From Rutidosis leptorrhynchoides (taxonomy: Eukaryota; Streptophyta; Magnoliopsida; Asterales; Asteraceae), in NCBI RefSeq assembly GCF_046630445.1, contig NC_092343.1, positions 137,013,501 to 137,077,500 of the forward strand: a DNA stretch of 64,000 nucleotides, read 5' to 3'. Positions within the stretch are counted from its first letter, which is position 1, and each line of letters starts with the position of its first letter. A program made the position numbers and the translations under genes. Positions 23,127-34,317 of this stretch are shown piece after piece. The notes below the pieces were generated by a model. The model saw nothing but the letters and a program-made list of their open reading frames with translations, did no database searches and had not been told where the DNA came from.

Positions 23127-24731
23127 TTAATCAGGAAAATCTCTTGCCACAGGCACGTCGTTGATGCTCTTCACTTTTTCCTTCGTTTTGACTTTATTAA
23201 CATGTGCTAGGATAGCATAGCACCCTTTCTTCAAGCACTTTTGAGCTTTCAAACAACTAATGAGTTTTAGCTTTGAGTTACCCTTCTCTCCATAAATCAT
23301 TAATGGCGTTCTATCCTTACGAGGAATGCGAATTGCCTTCTTGGCGCACACAACTTCAGCTCCTATTTTGGACATCCAGTCCATGCCGACTATTACATCA
23401 AAACTTCCTAATTCTACGGGTATCAAATCAATCTTAAATGTTTCTCCGGCTAAATTTATTTTACAATCACGGCAAATTTTATCGGCTTTAATTAGTTTAC
23501 CATTAGCTAACTCAATCATGTAATTAGCATCTAGCGGTAATGATGAACAATTCAATTTAGCGTGAAAGTCTCTACACACGTAACTTCTATCGGCACCAGC
23601 ATCAAATATAATAGATGCGGATAAGTTATTAATGGTAAACGTACCCGTAACAAGCTCCGGGTCTTCATACGCCTCTCTAGCATTAATAACAAATGCTCTT
23701 CCACGTGCAGATCCGTTATTCTTCTCTGGATTCGGGCACTGACTCTTATAATGACCCTGTTTCCCACACCCATAACAAGTAACAGTGGCCAAGGCAGTTC
23801 TATTTGCATTGGTGGCAGGAGTCTTGGTACCGTTTGTATTTGTAGCGGGAACCCTACAATCTTCAGCAAGATGACCTTTTCGATTATAATTGTTGCACAC
23901 CACATTACAATAACCAGAGTGATGTTTGTGGCATCTGTTACATAAAGGATTTCGTCCTTTGTAACCTGAGTTTGAACCGCTACCCGCTCCTTGCGTGGTT
24001 TCTTATTTCTTGTTGGATTGTTGATGATTACCTTCCCACTTTCTTTTATTTCCCGATGTCTTGACATCGGTGTTCTTATCCATAATAATCTGGTCCATCA
24101 ACTCATTCGCCATGGTGATAGCTTCATGAATAGTCTTGGGTTTGGATGCTGTAACATTTGCCTTGACCTTTTTAGGCAAATCGTCTTTGTACAGTTCAAT
24201 CTTCCGTTCTTCGGTTGGTACCAATTCGGGACATAGCAAAGCTAATTCCATGAATCACTGATTGTAGTTGGTGAGTTCAGTACCAACAACTTTCAGGCTT
24301 CGTAATTCAGCTTCCAACTTCCTAACCTCATTCCTTGGACAATATTCGTTGATTAGCATTGTTTTGAATTCTTCCCAAGGAGTATCATAAGCTACATCTC
24401 CTCCTACGGCCTTCACATAGTTTTTCCACCACGTGAGTGCACTATCTTGTAGGGTGCACGATGCATACTTGGTCATGTCCTTCTCAATACAACCACTGAT
24501 TTTAAACACAAACTCAATCTTTTTGATCCACCGGGTTAAACCAACCGGTCCTTCTGTTCCACTGAATGATGAGGGCTTGCAACCTTGAAAAATTTTGTAA
24601 GTGCACCCCACACGAGGATTTGGGTTAACTGCGGCACCTCTTGCAGCCTCGACCCATAACATTCTGTCGTTCACTCGCTGATTGATGAGTTCCTGGATTT
24701 CTTGTTCCGTCATTCGGTTCAATCGCGCCAT
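23127..24731 (-). pseudogene. gag: Gag-protease of element B with three stops
   Basis: Start MARLNRMTEQE at 24731. The Gag core has CKPSSFSGTEGPVGLTRW, LTWWKNYV and YNQ-FMELALLCPE; zinc motifs are CNRCHKHHSGYC-VVC and CYGCGKQGHYKSQC; the protease has IIFDAGADRSYV (Ala for Ser in the usual DSG) and VIVGMDWMSK. The frame is continuous but has TGA at 24257-24255 (CGA in relatives), TAA at 24005-24003 and TAA at 23129-23127. It joins pol without a frameshift, showing that gag-pol is a single polyprotein in this group. Confidence 0.9.
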
Positions 24732-24888
24732 AATCTTCAACAAGAATGAAAAAAAATAATTATTCACATGGAATATTATAGATGTAGTATGTATTTACAG
24801 TACATTGTAGCTTATTAATAATATGAACCAGTTATTATTATAAAAGCCTTTTCTTCTTATTAGCGTTTTATAATTATATCTAGGGTAG

Positions 24889-24902
24889 TACCTACCCGTT
24901 AA
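24889..24902 (-). other. Internal copy of the polypurine-tract-like motif in B
   Basis: Minus-strand TTAACGGGTAGGTA, about 160 bp upstream of the gag start, is identical to 11653-11640 next to the 3' LTR. Confidence 0.55.
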
Positions 24903-25114
24903 AGTTCATACTTAATAGCTTAGTACGAAAATCAATTACTACCACCCAAATAATTCTTAACCATGGAAAATTATTGCATTTCACACTTCACTATTTTACA
25001 TATGCTTATCTTACATCAAACATTAAGCAAACCACACTAGTAATATTATACAAAACATTATATGATCCCATGGTTTAAAACAACATCGCATCATTTAACC
25101 CAAAGCGTTTGTGT

Positions 25115-25513
25115 TCAAAGAAATCGCTTAAAGGTTATCCTGGTTGTCTCCCTGCGTTTTGGCTGAGGAACCGAAGAACTGGATGTCGGGATAGAACTAA
25201 TAGGAATAGCGGGAATAGGTGTGGAAGTATCTGGTGGAGTTGGTGCGACAACATTCTCTCTAGACTCGGGATTTGGATTTTCCATTTTAGTAGCCTTTCG
25301 TTTCTTTCCTCGTTCGAACTTGTCTTTCGTAATTTCCTGTATTTCTTCCTCCTCAGGATCACTTTCTGGTTCCTCTTCAATTGATTCATCCGGAACTTGT
25401 GAGTCTTCCCCAAAGGTGTCGTTTTCATCATCAGATAGGTTAATGACTGGAACACCATCTGAAGATTCTGGTTCGGAGTCGCTGAATGTGATAATAAGTT
25501 CTAAGCTAGACAT
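25115..25513 (-). CDS. Acidic accessory ORF of element B (132 aa)
   Basis: An open frame starting MSSLELIITFSDSEPESSDG, with acidic runs (DSIEEEPESDPEEEEIQE), a basic patch RGKKRKATK and a Pro/Ser/Thr-rich C-terminal half. It occupies the same place as the acidic ORFs of A and D (after the primer region, before gag) and shares the GEDSQVP/WEDSQIP type motif with them, so it is probably a distant homologue. No F-box gene lies between it and gag; only about 380 bp separate them. No catalytic motif is visible and its role is unknown. Confidence 0.65.
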   Translation of the reverse strand: MSSLELIITFSDSEPESSDGVPVINLSDDENDTFGEDSQVPDESIEEEPESDPEEEEIQEITKDKFERGKKRKATKMENPNPESRENVVAPTPPDTSTPIPAIPISSIPTSSSSVPQPKRRETTRITFKRFL

Positions 25514-25590
25514 CTATCACATAACAACTAGCACGTTAATACCACATAATATTTAAATCTATCACATAACAACTATCACATAAGTTCTAA

Positions 25591-26174
25591 CCCAGCCAGG
25601 GGCTCTGCCCCTTGGACCCCGCCAGGGGTTGCCACCCCTTGGACCCCGCTTATCGGGGGCGCTGCCCCCGAACCCCCGTCATAATCAAGATAAGTTCAAA
25701 CAAGTGTGCACTCCACACTTCCCCAAACTTGTTCGATATTTATCAAGATTATTTTGGTTACAAATTAATCCCATTACACTTAAATCATATTGGTGACATA
25801 GATCACCAACACATTATAGATTGTAAGTATATATGTCAAAGAACGTTACATATAGTTATCGTTTTGAAAACTTAAGTTAGTGGTCTCAAAGTATACTTAT
25901 AACTCATTGTTGTTAGCTCACAATGAAATGTTAAACCATCCTTAAATCATGTTAAATATGTATAGATATGTACATATACATAATCGTATAATTATCGTGT
26001 GTTATATAGTTCGTGATATCATCGGTCAAATTGGACGGTCAAACGTTGTGTGAAACTCTTTTCAAAAACATAAGTCTCAACAGTTTGGATTGCTTATCAT
26101 GTTGGTAAGGTTTATTTTATGTAAATATTAATCTCATAAGTATAAAACGATCGGAAAAAATCCGGGTCGTTACA
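25591..26174 (-). repeat. Truncated 5' LTR of element B
   Basis: Aligns with 11056-11638 of the 3' LTR and ends flush with target duplication agtag. About 2.07 kb of LTR and the primer binding site, which should lie between 25513 and 25591, are absent. Confidence 0.9.
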
Positions 26175-26502
26175 AGTAGCTTACCGACTTGAGTTACCTC
26201 AACAACTCACGGCTGTACATAACACTTTCCACGTCTCGAATTTGAAGAAATGTTTTGCCAAAGAAGATCTCACTATTCCGTTTGACGAAATCCAAATCAA
26301 TGAAAAACTTCAATTCATTGAAGAACCCGTTGAAATAATGGATCGTGAGGTTAAGAGACTTAAACAAAACAAGATACCGATTGTTAAGGTTCGATGGAAT
26401 GCTCGTAGAGGACCCGAGTTCACCTGGGAGCGTGAAGATCAGATGAAGAAGAAATACCCGCATCTATTTCCAGAAGATACGTCAATACCTCCAACTGCTT
26501 AA
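26175..26502 (+). pseudogene. pol: Element A pol C-terminus with chromodomain-like tail
   Basis: This continues A integrase across the B insertion: [20 protein letters not shown], then NLKKCFAKEDLTIP, EEPVEIMDREVKRLKQ and VKVRWNARRGPEFTWERED, ending KYPHLFPEDTSIPPTA with a stop at 26502. The RLKQ-IPIVKVRW-EFTWE pattern is that of the chromodomain-type tail of plant chromoviruses, which targets integration to chromatin. The reading frame is intact here. The codon order across 8987/26180 is seamless once one copy of agtag is removed. Confidence 0.9.
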
Positions 26503-26522
26503 AATTTAGGGACAAAATTTAT

Positions 26523-26537
26523 TTAACGGGTAGGTAC
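26523..26537 (+). other. Plus-strand primer (PPT-like) site of A
   Basis: TTAACGGGTAGGTAC abuts the 3' LTR start. It is not a pure purine run, but it is conserved in this position in A, B and D. Confidence 0.6.
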
Positions 26538-26732
26538 TGTAGTGACCCGAACTTTTCCATGTTTATATATATTAAATGAAATTGATATTTACAAGATTAA
26601 GTGTTTCCAACATGTTAAGTAATCAAACTTGTTAAGACTTGATTAATTGAAATAAGTTTCATATAGACAATTGACCACCCAAGTTGACCGGTAATTCACG
26701 AACGTTAAAACTTGTAAAAACTATATGATGAC

Positions 26733-26764
<32 letters not shown>

Positions 26765-26769
26765 GTATA

Positions 26770-26845
<76 letters not shown>

Positions 26846-29800
26846 ACATGATATTATGATAAGTAAGTATCTCATTAGGTATTTTAACAATGAGTTATAT
26901 ACATAAAAATGAGACTATTAAATTAAGAAACTCGAAAACGATATATATAACGATTATCGTTATAACAACGTTTTACTAGGTACATATGAATCATATTAAG
27001 ATATTGATACACTTGGTTAATTATGTTAAATGATAATTAAATATATCATTAAGTGTATTAACAATGAACTACATATGTAAAAATAAGACTACTAACTTAA
27101 TGATTTCGAAACGAGACATATATGTAACGAATATTGTTGTAACGACATTTAACTGTATATATATCATACTAAGATATATTATATATCATAATATCATGAT
27201 AATGTAACAATTTAATATCTCATTTGATATAATAAACAATGGGTTAACAACATTTAACAAGATCGTTAACCTAAAGGTTTCAAAACAACATTTACATGTA
27301 ACGACTAACGATGACTTAACGACTCAGTTAAAATGCATATACATGTAGTATTTTAATATTTATTCATACACTTTTGAAAGACTTCAAAACACTTATAAAA
27401 ATACTTCTACTTAACAAAAATGCTTACAATTACATCCTCATTCAGTTTCATCAACAATTTTACTCGTATGCACCCGTATTCGTACTCGTACAATACACAG
27501 CTTTTAGATGTATGTACTATTGGTATATAAACTCCAATGATCAGCTCTTAGCAGCCCATGTGAGTCATCTAACACATGTAGGAACCATCATTTTGCAACT
27601 AGCATGAAATATCTCATAAAATTACAAAAATATGAGTAATCATTCATGACTTATTTACATGAAAACAAAATTACACATCCTTTCTATCTAATCCATATAC
27701 CAACGACCAAAAACACCTACAAACACTTTCATTCTTCAATTTTATTCATCTAAGTGATCTCTCTCAAGTTCTATCTTCAAGTTCTAAGTGTTCTTCATAA
27801 ATTCCATAAGTATAGTTTCATAAAAATCAAGAATACTTCCAAGTTTGCAAGTCTACTTCCAAGCTTTCTAATCCATTCCAAGTAATCATCTAAGATCAAG
27901 GAACCTTTGTTATTTATAGTAGGTTATCTTTCTAATTCAAGGTAATATTCATATTCAAACTTTGATTCAATTTCTACAACTATAACAATCTTATTTCGAG
28001 TGAAAATCTTACTTGAACTGTTTTCGTGTCATGATTCTGCTTCAAGAACTTTCAAGCCATCCAAGGATCCTTTGAAGCTAGATCCATTTTTCTCATTTCT
28101 AGTAGCTTTATCCAGAAAACTTGAGGTAGTAATGATGTTCATAACATCATTCGATTCATACATATAAAGCTATCTTATTCGAAGGTTTAAACTTGAAATC
28201 ACTAGAACATAGTTTAGTTAATTCTAAACTTGTTCGCAAACAAAAGTTAATCCTTCTAACTTGACTTTTAAAATCAACTAAACACATGTTCTATATCTAT
28301 ATGATATGCTAACTTAATGATTTAAAACCTGGAAACACAATGAACACCATAAAATCGGATATACGCCGTCGTAGTAACACCGCGGGCTATTTTGGTTTAG
28401 TTAATTAAAAACTATGTTAAACTTTGATTTAAAAGTTGTTCTTCTGAGAAAATGATCTTTCTTATGAACATGAAACTATATCCAAAAATCATGGTTAAAC
28501 TCAAAGTGGAAGTATGTTTACTAAAATGGTCATCTAGACGTTATTCTTTCGACTGAAATGACTACCTTTACAAAAATGACTTGTAACTTATATTTCCCAC
28601 TATAAACCTATAGTTTTTCTGTTTAGATTCATAAAATAGAGTTCAATATGAAACCATAGCAATTTGATTCACTCAAAACGGATTTAAAATGAAGAAGTTA
28701 TGGGTAAAACAAGATTGGATATTTTTGATCTTTTTAGCTACGGGAAATGTTTAACAAATCATATCCTAGCTAACTTATATTGTATTATACATGTATTCTA
28801 ATATATTATGTAATCTTGAGATACCAGAGACACGTATGCAAATGTTTTGACATATCATATCGACCCATCTATATATATTATTTGGAACAACCATAGACAC
28901 TCTATATGTAGTAATGTTGGAGTTAGCTATACAGGGTTGAGGTTGATTCCAAAAATATATATAGTTTGAGTTGTGATCTAGCCTGAGACGTGTATACACT
29001 GGGTCGTGGATTGATTCAAGATAATATATATCGATTTATTTCTGTACATCTAACTGTGGACAACTAGTTGTAGGTTACTAATGAGGACAGCTGACTTAAT
29101 ACACTCAAATCTTTAAAACATAATAAAAATGGTTGTAATTATATTTTGATCATACTTTGATATATATGTACATATTTGTATAGGTTCGTGAATCGATCCG
29201 TGGCCAAGTCTTATTTTCGAGGAAGGAAATATCTGTGAAAGTGAGTTATAGTCCCACTTTTAAAATCTAATATTTTTGGGATGAGAATACATGCAGGTTT
29301 TATAAATGATTTAAAAAATAGACACAAGTACGTGAAACTACATTCTATGGTTGAATTATCGAAATCGAATATGCCCCTTTTTATTAAGTCTGGTAATCTA
29401 AGAATTAGGGAACAGACACCCTAATTGACGCGAATCCTAAAGATAGATCTATTGGGCCTAACAAACCCATCCAAAGTACCTGATGCTTTAGTACTTCGAA
29501 ATTTATATCATATCCGAAGGGTGTCCCAAAATGATGGGGAAATTCTTATATATGCATCTTGTTAATGTCGGTAACTAGGTGTTCACCATATGAATGATTT
29601 TTATCTCTATGTATGAGATGTGTATTGAAATATGAAATCTTGTGGTCTATTGTTACAATTTGATATATATAGGTTAAACCTATAACTCACCAACATTTTT
29701 TGTTGACGTTTAAAGCATGTTTATTCTCAGGTGAATACTAAGAGCTTCCGCTGTTGCATACTAAGATAAGGACAAGATTTGGAGTCCATGTTTGTATGAT

Positions 29801-30073
29801 ATTGTGTAAAAACTGCATTCAAGAAACATATGTCGATGTAATATATTTCTATTGTAAACCATTATGTAATGGTCGTGTGTAAACAGTATATTTTAGATTA
29901 TCATTATTTGATAATCTACGTAATGCTTTTGAAATCTTTATTGATAAAATAAAGGTTATGGTTGTTTTAAAAATGAATGCAGTCTTTGTAAAACGTCTCA
30001 TATAGAGATCAAAGCCTCGCAACGAAATCAATTAATATGGAACGTTTATAATCAATATGAACGGGACATTTCA
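26538..30073 (+). repeat. 3' LTR of element A (full, 3536 bp)
   Basis: Runs from tgtagtgacccg to gggacatttca. It contains a 77-codon sense ORF (27374-27607) and a 74-codon antisense ORF (28999-28775), both recurring in LTRs of D, plus the splice-like leader boxes (donor GTGAGT near 29240, acceptor tttattctcag near 29730). Confidence 0.95.
26729..26841. repeat. (TA)n microsatellite in the A 3' LTR
   Basis: An almost pure TA run interrupted by a few tatg units. The corresponding part of the 5' LTR is outside the window. D has a similar run at 37381-37444 in one LTR only. Confidence 0.95.
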
Positions 30074-30208
30074 CAAGTGTCTGTTCATGCCCGATTGGAT
30101 AGAGTTGAGGAGAGTCAAGACCAGTTGTGCAAACTCATGGCAGACATGGAGGCACTTCAAGTAAAGCAGTATAAGGACTTTGAAGACTTCACGGGCTTGT
30201 TTAATTAG
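30074..30208 (+). pseudogene. C-terminal fragment of an upstream ORF of old element H
   Basis: An open frame of 44 codons enters directly from the end of A (QVSVHARLDRVEESQDQLCK) and ends at TAG 30206-30208. It is heptad-like (LDRVEESQDQLCKLMADMEAL), so a short coiled coil is likely. It lies upstream of a gag remnant on the same strand, the place where A, B and D have the acidic ORF. Its start lies beyond the A insertion, left of the window. Family not recognised. Confidence 0.4.
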
Positions 30209-30274
30209 ACAACAATATTAGGATCTTGTCCTTCTATTTTATGCATTTTATTTCATTCATGTAAAGGCTTTGCC

Positions 30275-30954
30275 TAGGGCTGTTCATCGGTTCTGTTTTC
30301 GGTTTGTTCGGTTTATTCGGTTCGGTGTATTCGGTTTTGAATTTTTTTTTGCGCAAAGCCGAAAACTGAACCGAAAATCGAATTCAAAGTTAAAACCGAA
30401 CCGAACTGAAAACCTAATTCAAATTCGGATTCGGTTCGGTTTTTGATTAAAACCAAATATTTTGAAAAAACTGAGAATGATGGTAGTTTAATTGTGACGT
30501 TACTGATGTCTTAGTTATTTGTATCCTAAAACAATGACATACTATTAAATTATCAAGAATTCGATGATTTATTAATATTTATAGCTTAATTATGACGTTT
30601 ACCACTTCCGTTATTAAGAAGAAGAACATAATAATTTGAGTAACTTAATTATAATGTGAGTTACCAGATCGTTATAAGGGTAAGAACATATTTTATTGAT
30701 TGGGTCCCAAATTATAATGACATTAAAACATAAATATACAAATTAAATATATAAAAATTTTGAATTCGGTTTTGAATTCGGTTTTCGGTTAAACTGGATT
30801 CAGAATTTTCAAAACCGAAAACTGAATTCAAATTCGGTTTCGGTTTGACTCGATCCAAAAACCGTTTTTCAAATTCGGTTTGGTTTTTTTCCGGTTTGGT
30901 TTCGGTTTGATTTTCGGGTTCCACGGTTTCAAACCCAAATACTGACCACCCCTA
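30275..30954. mobile_element. hAT-type MITE, rich in GGTTCGGTTT repeats
   Basis: An 8-bp target duplication gctttgcc lies at 30267-30274 and 30955-30962. The termini are imperfect inverted repeats (tagggctgttca and, reversed, taggggtggtca). Both subterminal regions are made of ttcggttt-type units in opposite orientation, so the ends can fold on each other. Small open frames inside are low-complexity. Confidence 0.8.
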
Positions 30955-31157
30955 GCTTTGCCTACCGTACTCAATGTTTTCTGTGTAATAAGGATAATTT
31001 ATCCATTCATTATTAATAAAAGTCAAGTCTTTATTTTAAATAACTTGTCTTATCTTACCATATCTGTATGTGTGTGTTGAGTGATTATTATCATTGCAAA
31101 CTTATATTTATAGCACCATAACTCTTCAACTAATACTTTATTAATGTATTGAAGTAA

Positions 31158-31658
31158 ATGGCTCGTGGTGCACAAACAAACGACAACAACATTAATCCTA
31201 ACCTCACTCTCTCTGCCGAGCAATTTAAGAGGCTTTTAGCTGCCGCCTAAGACAACCACGGTAATGGAAACAACGGTTAACAGAATCTCCCAAAACTTGT
31301 TCATACAAGGATTTCTCAAACTGCAAACCTCCAATCTATAAAGGAACTGAGGGACCAGTTGAACTAACCTGGTGGTTCGAAAAGCTTGAGTCTATTTTCA
31401 GGATGTGTAATTGTCCAGACGCCGATCGTGTCAAGTTTACTACAGGATCTTTATCTGGCGGTGCACTAACTTGGTGGACCGCGTACTCTCAAACTGTGGG
31501 ATTTGATGCTGCAAATGCCATCCCATGGACTGTCCTAAAAAGAATGATGATGGACAAGTACTGTCCGAGAAGTCAGGTCCAAAAAATGGAAAGTGAGTTC
31601 TGGGAACTCAAGATGAAGGGTACTGACGTTGAGGCTTATACCAACCGCTTCTTAGCAT
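31158..31658 (+). pseudogene. Gag remnant of old element H
   Basis: Starts MARGAQTNDNNINPNL with LSAEQFKRLLAAA, then stops and frameshifts. From about 31300 a second frame gives CSYKDFSNCKPPIYKGTEGP-ELTWWFEKLE, CPDADRVKFTTGSLSGGALTWW, WTVLKRMMMDKYCPRSQVQ and DVEAYTNRFLALS. This is the Ty3/gypsy Gag core, distinct from those of A-D. Element E interrupts it at about 31659, so the rest of H, if any, lies right of the window. Confidence 0.8.
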
Positions 31659-32251
31659 TGTCTACTAATGATACGCGTACCTCTGCGCCTAGCGCATCGT
31701 GCGTATCAGGTGCTGGTTGCACGTATAACATGCCCTGCACTGTATCTATTACGCGCATTCGGTAAACTCTTGCTTAGAAAATAAATAAGATGGCCAACGA
31801 AGCATATCTTATCCTAAAATAACTGAAATCTTGTTCCTAACTATAATACTTATATTTATGGTATTGATATGGGAGGATCTAGAGTCATTTAAGGATACAT
31901 CTAGGGTTAGGGTTTAGCTATAAATATAACCCTAAACCTAGCTCATAAGCATCGAATAACAGTCACCATTTTCTGTATTACTCGATTAAATGATTGCACC
32001 CAGAAAACATCTTACAGTAACAGGTATGGTCATTATGAACTGTAACCTTATGAAACCACCCAACTGGCCAATATTACGGCTAAGCCATTAATGATGAACT
32101 AAGTCGTTAATCACCCTTTCGTAGATCATCATCTCAATAAGGGTTATCCACGGTAATCGTTTGCCGGAGATTAACATTATAATGTTCTTAAACACTCCCA
32201 CATGGCAGTCAACATATGATCAGTCTTCTACGACAGATTTATATTCGATCA
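31659..32251 (+). repeat. Probable 5' LTR of element E (Tat-type)
   Basis: Gag homology of H stops at about 31658. The next stretch starts tgtctacta, has a TATA-like gctataaatataacc near 31914 and ends gatca, two bases before a TGGCGCC-type primer site. No second LTR copy is in the window, so both ends are approximate. Confidence 0.5.
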
Positions 32252-32253
32252 AA

Positions 32254-32266
32254 TGGCGCCATCCAT
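32254..32266 (+). other. Probable primer binding site of E
   Basis: TGGCGCCATCCAT resembles the TGGCGCC-G primer sites common in Tat and Athila elements. Confidence 0.5.
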
Positions 32267-32368
32267 GAGACCATAAATAGAACTGCATAAGAAGTTTGTT
32301 TGTTACGAACGATTAACTTTCAAGTTTCTGATCTTTTTATGGTTTGTTCCTGTAACAGGTACTAAGCT

Positions 32369-34317
32369 ATGGGAGGAGGAAACAAGTCTGGTAAAGATCA
32401 GTCCCTTCATCTGGCATTCGACCCGACCGGACCAAAAAACCAGGAGAAAACACCTACTTCACAAAATAAACATGATGCAGGGCAGACAAGTCCTCCAAGA
32501 AAGAAAAAAAATCGTCAGACACCGTCCCACTGGTATTCGAAGAGGTTCCACCAAAGAAACCTGCATATTGGATGCCGAGTGATGAGGACGATGAAGAAGA
32601 CCATCCCGGTATATTTAACGCCAAATTCAACAGTTAATACTAGGTGGATCATGATACCTATAAGTGCATGCGAGTGGTTGTACAAGGAAAACATCGAGCT
32701 CAGCCGATAAATGTCAAGACTCCACTTGATAACGTGCACTTTCGGCGAGATACCTCGCCGATCCCAAAGCTTTCGAGCGCGCCAGCAGTTCTGCAGGTGA
32801 GGATAAAAAGAAGAGTCAGGAAAGTCTGCTCAACATCTTGGCTGGAGCTACACAAGATGAATACGCCCAGGCATTCAAAGTGCCTAACCGGGGCAAAGAA
32901 ATCTTAAACAAATTTTATGCCGGGATGATGGGTCATAAAGTTAAACCTTTTATGGAGGTCACACCTGTTAATGAAAAGTTCACACCTCACATCACTAATT
33001 ACGAGCCCACGTCACCACCAGTTATCCCGTTAACTATGGAATGGTACGATGACACGACAAATCCCGATGACTTTTTACAAAGATAGGAAGGGACTGCCCG
33101 TGCGCAAGCGTGGAATGATGAAACCAAGTGTCTCAAATTTCAAACTTTACTTCAAGGTATCGTAAGGGAGTGGTTCAACAATTTGTCATCTTCCCTTGTT
33201 AGCTCGTATAGTGATCTTCGCGCGCGTTTCCTACTAAATTTCCATATGCGCTCAGAAGAGGACGCATGTAGAATGTCATGATATTAGGCAGGGGGCAAGA
33301 GAATCTCTTAGTTAGTTTATTGATCGCGATACAAATGAAGTATCTAAGATGGCGGGTTTGCCAGAAAGCCAAAAAGTGTTCGGGTTTATTCAACGGCTCT
33401 GTAGGGAAAGGCATCTTACCTTATGGCAGCGTCTGCATATGAAGGTCCCCGACACTTTATCAGAAGCAATTAAAGAAGCACACGAGCATATGTGTGCAAG
33501 GGAAGATACCAATCGGCACGGCACCAAGTATGATGGGAAAAGTGGCACAGATGACGATTTTCATCAGGGGTCCACCGGGGGTCAAAGCGCAAAAGTGACA
33601 GTTCTGGCCAGGGTTCTGGCTTGTCAAGGCACAACAATAAGTTTCGAAGATCAAATGTGGGAGCCGATCAACGGAAGGGGCACTTCCCAATTCAGAACTT
33701 CGCGATAATGTGCGAGTTGAATAAAACACCAAAAGAGATCTTGGCTACAGAATCTATTTGTCTAACATTCTATGAGCCTGGTAAGATGTCAGAATACGTC
33801 AAGCGCGATAAGTCAAAGTTTTGTGAGTTCCATAACGATTATAGCCATGAAATCGATCGGTGTAAATCTTTTATTGAAAAGGTTATAGAGTGCCTCAGGA
33901 GAGGCGAGCTCAACCATTTGAAACCTATGAAGAAGCAGGGATCTTCTTCGCAGAATCAAGTTCCTGATAAGGGCACGCCAAATCCAAAAAAGAATGCCGA
34001 CAAGAACGCAGATAAAACGATCAACATGGTGCATGCTTGGCACACGGGACAAAGGAGAAAATCCGAACAATTAGAGAAGCGGGTGATAGAACCAATATCT
34101 TTTCCACCCATGCAGACTGTAAATCCGTTACATGCACCGATTGTTATCAAAGGACGCGCTATTGACTGCAGATACAATGTTAAGAGATTAAATGTTGATA
34201 CGGGGAGCAAAGTTGATGTTATGTACAAGCACTGCTTCAGACAGCTACCTGAGGAGATCCAATCAAATTTACACGCGCCAACTACTGTGCTCTCCAGGTT
34301 TTCTTGGGAGTCGGCAT
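32369..34317 (+). pseudogene. gag: Gag and protease start of element E (Tat-type), broken
   Basis: ATG 32369 (MGGGNKSGKDQSLHLAF) opens a basic N-terminus. Frameshifts near 32500 and 32800 and stops near 33086 and 33280-33330 break the frame. The Gag core is readable near 33090-33250 (RAQAWNDETKCLKFQTLLQG, REWFNNLSSSLVSSYSDLRA). Later come LNKTPKEILATE and the zinc-knuckle-like KFCEFHNDYSHEIDRC, both typical of Tat-lineage Gag. Protease begins HAPIVIKGRAIDCRYNVKRL and continues NVDTGSKVDVMY, where DTGS is the active site. It is cut by D at 34317, and the frame resumes exactly at 47552 once one copy of ggcat is removed. A possible leader acceptor tcctgtaacag lies just before the start. Confidence 0.8.

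Larger units (their letters stand above)
8988..26174 (-). mobile_element. Element B: Tekay-like LTR retrotransposon inserted in A pol, itself split by C
   Basis: The target duplication agtag is at 8983-8987 and 26175-26179. The element reads on the minus strand: 5' LTR at the right, 3' LTR at the left, acidic ORF 25513-25115, gag-pol from 24731 downward, interrupted by C at 13385-22018. Without C it is about 8.55 kb. Its LTRs are very unequal (2651 versus about 584 bp) and the primer site is missing, showing a post-insertion deletion. Five premature stops are visible in gag-pol, at least two of them CGA to TGA. Confidence 0.93.
1..30073 (+). mobile_element. Element A: Ty3/gypsy (Tekay-like) LTR retrotransposon carrying an F-box gene, split by B
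   Basis: The order is 5' LTR, primer site, acidic ORF, F-box-like ORF, gag, protease, RT, RNase H, integrase, chromodomain-like tail and 3' LTR. The first 677 bp or so of the 5' LTR lie left of the window, because position 1 aligns with 27215 of the 3' LTR. Element B with its own passenger C occupies 8988-26174, so A's own DNA in the window is about 12.9 kb. The 3' flank begins caagt; the matching target duplication would be outside the window. D (34318-47546) is a second member of the same family in the opposite orientation. A cannot be autonomous, since its pol has stops, an 82-nt deletion and the B insertion. Confidence 0.9.

Noticed and set aside
31980..32030. Alternative LTR end of E at cttacagtaaca
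   Set aside because: No recognisable primer site follows; the TGGCGCC site at 32254 is a better match to Tat-type elements, though the choice remains uncertain without a second LTR.
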